Positions 1 through 27,696 of a stretch of 27,696 bases of DNA are shown piece after piece. A model generated the notes under the pieces. That model ran no database searches. It saw only the letters and a list, made by a program, of their open reading frames with translations, and was not told the DNA's origin. The stretch spans positions 21,125-48,820 of the forward strand of contig JH154673.1 in assembly GCA_000226015.1 (NCBI GenBank), in the 5' to 3' direction. Every line of letters begins with the position of its first letter. The first letter of the stretch is position 1. The translations under genes were made by a program, and so were the position numbers. The DNA is from Mnemiopsis leidyi (Eukaryota > Ctenophora > Tentaculata > Lobata > Bolinopsidae).

Positions 1-941
1 AAAAACTAAAGCTTTAAGAATTTATGGTAGTGGGAACTTCTGGGATATTTCTGATGAGGTCTTAAACCGTATTGAAAGTGGAAGTTATTTAGAGAATAAG
101 ATGAGAAATAATAGTTTCCTCAAGGATAACCCTTTTGTAGCTAGAAAAAGGGTTATTAATAATTAATAAAAATTAGTGGATTCGGCTGTCGATGAGGCTA
201 AAGGAAAAACTTTGGATTGGAGCAAAATCGACTTCAAGAAGTCAATATCGGAAACTGTGTCTAAACTGTTAGAGCAGAAAGGAAAAAAGAACGGCAGATT
301 GAAGAGCACAAAAACAGCTTTATGCTGTTTGGTGCACAGGAAGAATTCGTCAGGGATGGGGAAAATGCGGAATGGAACAATACTGAGAGTCTTGTAAAAG
401 ACATACTTGATGAATGTGGGGTTGATGACCAGAACATCATGAGAATAGAAAAACTTGGCCGGGGTGGAAACACCCCCGTCAAGGTTGTGATGAGGAGTAG
501 TTGCTATGTGCAGCATGTTTTGAAGCAGGCTCCCAAGTTTCGTGGGTATCCTGAACCTTGTTGGAGAAATTTATACATATCTCCACATAGGACGAAAGAA
601 CAACAGGTTTCGCACAAGAAACTTGTAGAAAAACTCAAGGAGCAAATTAGGAAAGACAATAGTAAACGATGGGTGATTCGAGGAAGGGATATTGTCGAAC
701 TAGGATCGTTTGAAAGAACTAAGATTAGGGAAAGACCTCCTGATATGGAAGTAACAATGAAACCAATAAGGCCATTGAGAGGTCAGAATGTTTTGAGTGC
801 CTAATGCACAAGAAGTTAGATAAGAACTTAAAGAATTGTTAATTTGGTTTATATTTTGAAACTGATTCGAGTATTAAGTTTTGATTTGTGTTTTGTACGA
901 TAAGAGTTGTCAAGGAGACAAAATTCATTATTATTATTATA
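1..941 (+). mobile_element. Degraded non-LTR retrotransposon ORF1 remnant with ATT tail
   Basis: A frame open from the window edge stops at 164-166. A second piece (176 to about 280) and the main frame (271-804) are offset by a frameshift. The main frame encodes a basic protein with SFMLFGAQEE, an RLG-like EKLGRGG, PVKVVMRSS, then YISPHRTKEQQ..KKLVEKLKEQI and RWVIRGRDIV. That pattern (RNA-binding ORF1 of LINE-type elements, with VKV..S and the ISPDRT-like signature) is common in invertebrate genomes. ORF1 RNA-binding proteins coat the element RNA. No reverse transcriptase ORF follows; instead an ATT repeat at 926-941 looks like a 3' tail. It is most likely a dead or non-autonomous copy. Confidence 0.7.
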
Positions 942-1379
942 ATGCAAAGTTTGTGGACCTCAGTTGAGCCTTTCACTTGTTCATACACTTAAGGGGATCT
1001 TTAAATACATATAAGTATTAAGAAGCCTGAGCACTTCCTAATAAGTCATTCCAGAACTTAAACCTTGCACACTTACTTAGCGTTGTAGTGCTAACTTTTA
1101 TTAGACACAGTGTCCCCTTGCCCCAGAACTTTAAAAAGTAGCTAGGGATGACAATCTCTTGCTTAATATGGCTACTTCGTATTTCATTGCGCTGTAAGAA
1201 ATTTCCCACATGATCAATGATTTAACTAACTATAGTTTAAGTCTTGTAATGATTACTCTAAGTACTCCAGCTACAGTTTAAGTCATGTTATGATTACTCT
1301 TAGCACCAATATTTTTTTTTCCTGAACATAAGAACCTACAAAATTTCTGTTTTAGTATTTCAGGAAAATTTATTCACTT
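805..1379. other. Non-coding stretch with a short direct duplication
   Basis: No supported gene is present. An imperfect tandem duplication of about 48 bp (TAGTTTAAGTC..GATTACTCT) occupies 1230-1303. The minus-strand frame at 1018-1209 has no recognisable features. Confidence 0.5.
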
Positions 1380-1446
1380 ACCAGGCTTGATCATCAAATC
1401 TCCAGATTTTCGACCCACACCTTAACCACTCAGCTATTGTGGCCAC
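1380..1446 (-). mobile_element. tRNA-like SINE head or tRNA pseudogene
   Basis: On the minus strand, a tRNA-like start is followed by an A-box-like TAGCTGAGTGG (1426-1436), TTAAGG, a degenerate anticodon arm containing GGGTCGAAAATC, and a B-box-like GATCAAGCC (1384-1392) at normal spacing. This resembles a decayed tRNA-Ser/Leu-type sequence, as found in tRNA-derived SINEs. The acceptor stem does not pair, so it is not a functional tRNA. Confidence 0.5.
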
Positions 1447-1855
1447 GTGTCCCAGAGTAATTATTTAAAATCAAATCAATAATTATGACAATTCACGTCA
1501 TCACAGCTTTTTCAAACTTCTTATCCTTACTCCTTCATTTCTCGATTGACAAAGTCACACCTTCAATGTATACAAATATGAGCACATAAAAAATAAACAG
1601 CTGCCTTTTTTGTTATCATATCTAAATAAAGAATTGTATGTATTTATTTGTCCTTAATTGTTAGGGAGCTTACTGAAACTAGTGGGGTTGAACTGTGTAT
1701 AAAAAACAAATGTTTTTTTGTTTGCATCAGAGTTTGTCTACTCTTGCTGTTTACAACTCTGGTTCACCTATACCACTGACATTGGCAATTTTTGTATCAG
1801 CAGATGATAGATGACCCCCACATTGATGTGTAATGAACCACGATAACGGTTAGCT
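1447..1855. other. Upstream region and probable 5' UTR of the kinase gene
   Basis: The sequence is AT-rich with no supported gene. An in-frame stop at 1844 shows that translation cannot begin further upstream in the same frame. No clear TATA box or initiator could be assigned. Non-coding 5' exons outside or within this stretch remain possible. Confidence 0.4.
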
Positions 1856-24195
<22,340 letters not shown>

Positions 24196-24215
24196 TTTCA
24201 ACCTGACATCCCCTC

Positions 24216-24282
24216 ACGTGACGTCATAGACTCCCACGTGACGTCAGTGCTGCGTGACGTCACGATTTGTTGCGTGACGTCA
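24216..24282. promoter_or_regulatory. Cluster of four perfect CRE/ATF octamers
   Basis: TGACGTCA occurs at 24219-24226, 24239-24246, 24255-24262 and 24275-24282. The first two are preceded by CAC, making the composite E-box/CRE CACGTGACGTCA. Such octamers bind CREB/ATF bZIP dimers in animals. Function at this 3' position is unproven. Confidence 0.6.
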
Positions 24283-25213
24283 TGTGAATGAACCGCTTTC
24301 TCCTGAAACGAAGCTTGATAAACTGAAGATCTTTTCTTATAATTTCTACCGATTTGTTTGTTTCTTGTTTTGATATCAACTTACATGGCCCTTTTTAAGT
24401 GAATCAAACTTAATCATACGCCACAAGAGACATTGTTAAGTTCTCCAGGAAAAAACAAATATCAGATTAATTCTACAAGTATAAATCTTGTTTAAGGTTT
24501 TTATTGATCTACATTGCCACCAATTGCATCAGCAGCGATTTTGAAAGAGTGGTTTGCCGGTTTATAGCCCATAGATATTCATAATTCATTCGAAGGAAGA
24601 AAGTTGCTTTCAACCATATATGCACCCGATAAAATTAGAGTTGGTTTGGTATGTTTCTAAATTCAAGCATAAATAACATGAACTGAGTGTTTTAATCTGT
24701 TCTGAACGGGAATTTGTAAACTTTGTAGAAAATGTTTTGATGTTATCTTGATATAAACGCTGATGCCCCGATTGTCGATATTATATTGGTGTCGCGTCAA
24801 GTCCTATGTTTAACCATACTCGAAAGTTTTTACGGACAAGATGAATAATGCTTGCGTTAAAATACTCTGTTGTTAGCATTGATTGCTTAAAGTTTAACCT
24901 TCATCTCAACTCTCAAATGTAATGTATTGGTTGAAATGTGGTAAACTATAAAACTGCTTAAGTCTAATTAACATGATTGTGGCATGAATACGTCGCCGTA
25001 CCCGAACGTTTATGCCTTTAGTTATTATTGGTAATTGGTAATATTTGATGGTTTTGACTTTGTATTAATCAATCATTTTCATTTTCAAAAATGTGAGAAT
25101 TGTTTTTCCATGATTCCTTATTAGCTTTAATTTTGTATTGAGAGGCCAGACTCTACGGCCTCAAATGTGAACGATCGGTACCCTACGGTAAAATTAAAAA
25201 ATTAAACCACCCT

Positions 25214-25219
25214 AATAAA
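25214..25219 (+). promoter_or_regulatory. Candidate poly(A) signal of the kinase gene
   Basis: AATAAA is the first canonical hexamer after the stop codon. T-rich/GT-rich downstream sequence is modest. Confidence 0.4.
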
Positions 25220-25548
25220 GACTATTCCAGGACGTTTTAATGCGCAGTCTCACCGGTTATTATTACATAATCACAGCTATAAATTATTACTTTATTCACA
25301 TTCATATTGAACCATAGGTCATTTAATCGCAATCCAATTAGTCTTTCCTCATCAGTAAATGTGACCGTTTAATCACAATCATTAATTAACTGATTAATAG
25401 AAATGGCAGTATGATGACACCTCGATTATTGCCATATCTATCTGATTATCACTTAATCTACTCCATTAGCACCTAATCTACCTGGCCGTAATTACTCAAT
25501 ATAAGGTTGTATAGTGCTTAACAGACTAACAGTTCATCTTCGCTGTTT
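25220..25548. other. Intergenic, nothing identified
   Basis: AT-rich single-copy-looking DNA with no supported feature. Confidence 0.4.
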
Positions 25549-25770
25549 TAGTTGTACTGTCGTGGTTGTCGGAATTTTAGTTGTGCTGTCGTGGTTGTCG
25601 GAATTGTAGTTGTACTGTCGTGGTTGTCGGAATTGTAGTTGTACTGTCGTGGTTGTCGGAATTGTAGCTGTACTGAACTTGTAGTGACTGTTGGTGTTGT
25701 TAGTGTTGTAATTGCTCTGTCGTTGTTGTCGGAGTTTTACTTTTAGTTTCATTGTCGTGGTTGTTGGAGT
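25549..25770. repeat. 29-bp minisatellite
   Basis: TAGTTGTACTGTCGTGGTTG units begin at 25549, 25578, 25607 and 25636, with decayed copies to about 25770. There are no spacers, so it is not a CRISPR-like array. Confidence 0.9.
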
Positions 25771-26024
25771 TGTAGTTAACACATTTTGGAAGTGTTAATT
25801 CAGATTGTTCGTCCGACTCCGATTGTAAGGCTGCAGCGTATTTTCAACTTCAAGTTCCTCTCAGAACACGCATCCCAACAAATTCTTGGGTTTTTATATA
25901 AAATGATCAATATTCAACCGTTTTGGGGAAGATTTTAGCGATGAACGCTGCCTTTCAAATTCTAACCTATATATCATTATGTGAAACGGTGTCGGTTGTG
26001 CAAATTGTGTCGGGTAACACTTAC

Positions 26025-26650
26025 AGTAGACTCATCAAATCGCCATTCTGCCGGAAATTGAACTTCCTGTAATTGGTGCGAGGGACGGTTAGCAGGGAAA
26101 GAAGGAAGTTTAAAGTTTTGTACAACTAGTAGGACTTCAGTTTGTAAGGCATAACTTGAAATATTTGACATCGATTGTAACGACATTTCATATGCGATCT
26201 TTATCTGGTATTCTAGTGTATTACTAACAGGTTACGAGCAAGTTCCAGGCACCTAGAATGGAATTCCTCTGTAAATCTGGCAACTTCAGCCCAAGTTTTA
26301 GTATGTTGATGGTGATAGTAATAAGAGTTGAGTACGTGTAGATTGTATCCGATTGTGACTCACAGTAATTCTTTAAGTTTGCTTCAACTTTAACAGTGTA
26401 TGAAGCGAACATGAAGAAGCGAAAACTTGCATATGTTGCTGTTAGCTCTCCCAGCTCATAGAACTGCATTCCATTCTTGTGTAGGGTCAGTGTTAATTTT
26501 AACGTTGCAGTTCTATCATTTCCTGTTTTGTTGTTTGGCTTTATTTGGGGCTTAGTCGAAGTGAGATCAATACTAACCTTATAATGGTTAATTATCACAT
26601 TCATAGACAGTGCCACTTCCAGGCATGACCGTTTAACTACCAGTTCTTGT
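26025..26650 (-). CDS. Unidentified coding region or partial gene, minus strand
   Basis: A frame open for about 140 codons (about 26650 down to 26224) encodes SCLEVALSMNV, KPQIKPNNKTGNDRTATLKL and later QRNSILGAWNLLVTC. It has alternating hydrophobic residues suggestive of beta strands. A second frame (about 26240-26025) encodes YALQTEVLLVVQNFKLPSFP and PAEWRFDEST, and ends exactly at a consensus donor GTAAGTG (minus strand, 26024 downward). The two frames could be joined by a frameshift or an unusually short intron. No ATG, signal peptide or catalytic motif is clear, and I do not recognise the family. It could be an extracellular beta-sandwich domain, a pseudogene or chance. Confidence 0.35.
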
Positions 26651-27212
26651 AGGGGGGTTGATACTGATTACTGATAGACAGATACAGATACGAGTTTGAT
26701 GTTGAAGTTAAACTACAAGTACCGGTGCAGTACCACCAGACTACCACCTCATGCAGTACTCCTTTTAGAAAATAGAATATCTAGAAATTATTGCTAACTA
26801 TCAGAATGCTAGCTATTAGATAATGTACTGATAGCTTCTTTGGACTTTGAGTTTAACCCAGATCATACCATCGGTATTACCAGATAAGCTTGACAAAATC
26901 CCGAAGGACATCTACCATTATAGTGATCCGTCATCGAACCCTAGAACCCGTTGGGAGTCGGGTGTCGAGACACACTTCCGGAATATATACTTATAGTGGA
27001 AAGTGGTACTGGTAGTGAATACTACGAGTACGAGGCGGTGTGATTTGCTTAGAGTTAGAGTTTAATGTGTTGGGTTTGACGTATTCTTGGTGGGAGATGT
27101 TTGTTTGTTGTCGAGGTGTTCCCCGACTCGCGCTTAAATAAGATGCTGATAGTAATAAACTTGTAATAAACTGGTGGGCGGACTATATAGCTAAAATACT
27201 TAATAGCTGACG
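26651..27212. other. Intergenic or gene-internal, no supported feature
   Basis: A plus-strand frame without ATG (about 26830-26996; includes VLPDKLDKIPKDIYHY) is open for about 55 codons, but no usable splice sites frame it. Confidence 0.3.
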
Positions 27213-27290
27213 GACCAAATTTAGCTAAATGGTCCTTTAGCCATAAGGTTCGGTTCGCCATAAGGTTCGGTTCGCCATAAGGTTTGGTTC
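27213..27290. repeat. Small hairpin and 17-bp tandem repeat
   Basis: A dyad GGACC..GGTCC (27213-27236) is followed by three copies of GCCATAAGGTTCGGTTC (27239-27290). Confidence 0.85.
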
Positions 27291-27424
27291 GCGGACTATT
27301 ATTATTTATTTAGCTAAATATGATCTCTGAGGTCCCCATGCAAGGACATCAGTATGATATGATTAAATTTAATGCCTTTGATCTTAAATGTATTCACAAT
27401 TTTAATATTAATTTGTAATTATAT

Positions 27425-27593
27425 ACGGTAATACCACTATTGGTAGTGCAATTGCCATATTAATACCACGAGCTTGCGAGTGGTATTCATGCAATAAATT
27501 CACGAGCTTGCGAGTGGATTTATTAAAGTAATTTCACGAGCTTGCGAGTGGAATTACGTATGGTAATTGCAATGCCAATAGTGGTATTACTGT
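27425..27593 (+). ncRNA. Candidate structured element: outer stem enclosing three identical-loop hairpins
   Basis: Outer arms 27425-27458 and 27560-27593 pair over 34 positions (30 Watson-Crick, 3 G.T, 1 mismatch). Inside are three copies of CACGAGCTTGCGAGTG. Each sits on a stem of different sequence but preserved pairing (8, 11 and 10 bp). All five transition-type differences give G.T pairs when the plus strand is read, which suggests a plus-strand RNA. It could equally be a foldback transposon. Confidence 0.45.
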
Positions 27594-27696
27594 ATTATTC
27601 AACTGCGTTGTTAATAACAGCTGGGGTAAAATGAAAATTTCAAGTACATATCTCAAGCTCTCAAGAATTAAAAAAGGGAAAATAAAGCAAAAGTAG

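Larger units (their letters stand above)
24196..25219 (+). other. Probable 3' UTR of the kinase gene
   Basis: It follows the TAG at 24193-24195. The first canonical AATAAA is at 25214-25219, suggesting a UTR of about 1 kb. Its start contains a CRE octamer cluster; otherwise no structure is seen. Confidence 0.45.

Noticed and set aside
25534..25782. Minus-strand Asn/Thr-rich frame
   Set aside because: It comes from the 29-bp minisatellite; no independent support.
26830..26996. Plus-strand open frame of about 55 codons without ATG
   Set aside because: It has no convincing acceptor and donor pair and no recognisable motif. Length is compatible with chance.

Overview
This is animal nuclear DNA: AT-rich, intron-rich, full of minisatellites, foldback elements and retrotransposon debris. 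There is no operon structure. The genes suggest an invertebrate, because there appears to be one Misshapen-type kinase that is shorter and more divergent than the vertebrate TNIK/MINK1/MAP4K4 proteins. The phylum cannot be fixed from sequence alone.

Most of the window (1856-24195, + strand) is one gene, which I reconstructed by hand as 25 exons encoding about 938 aa. It has an N-terminal Ste20/GCK-IV kinase domain, an acidic patch, a short low-complexity Ser/Thr-rich linker and a C-terminal CNH (citron homology) domain. Exon phases agree throughout. The two microexons at 10070-10098 and 10479-10508 are the least certain part. The long coiled-coil/proline-rich linker of the vertebrate proteins is not seen.

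Intron 19 (17783-22342) holds an intronless gene on the opposite strand (18865-20472). It encodes an SLC22-like organic-ion transporter of the major facilitator superfamily. Two direct repeats of about 436 bp flank it, which suggests it arrived as an inserted or mobilised segment.

The left edge (1-941) is a degraded non-LTR retrotransposon ORF1 remnant with an ATT-rich tail, followed by a tRNA-derived SINE-like head (about 1380-1446, minus strand). Introns 9 and 11 (4319-12996) carry many tandem repeats, several hairpins and an (AC)n tract broken by an 11-base assembly gap. Right of the kinase gene are a cluster of four perfect CRE octamers in the 3' UTR, a candidate poly(A) signal, an unidentified minus-strand coding region (about 26025-26650), and near the right edge a striking inverted repeat enclosing three hairpins with identical loops and covarying stems (27425-27593).

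The kinase and transporter have no known functional link. Their relation here is positional (nested, antisense). The most interesting items are the three-hairpin element, the repeat-flanked nested transporter, and the repeat-embedded alternative donors plus intronic poly(A) signal in kinase exon 9.
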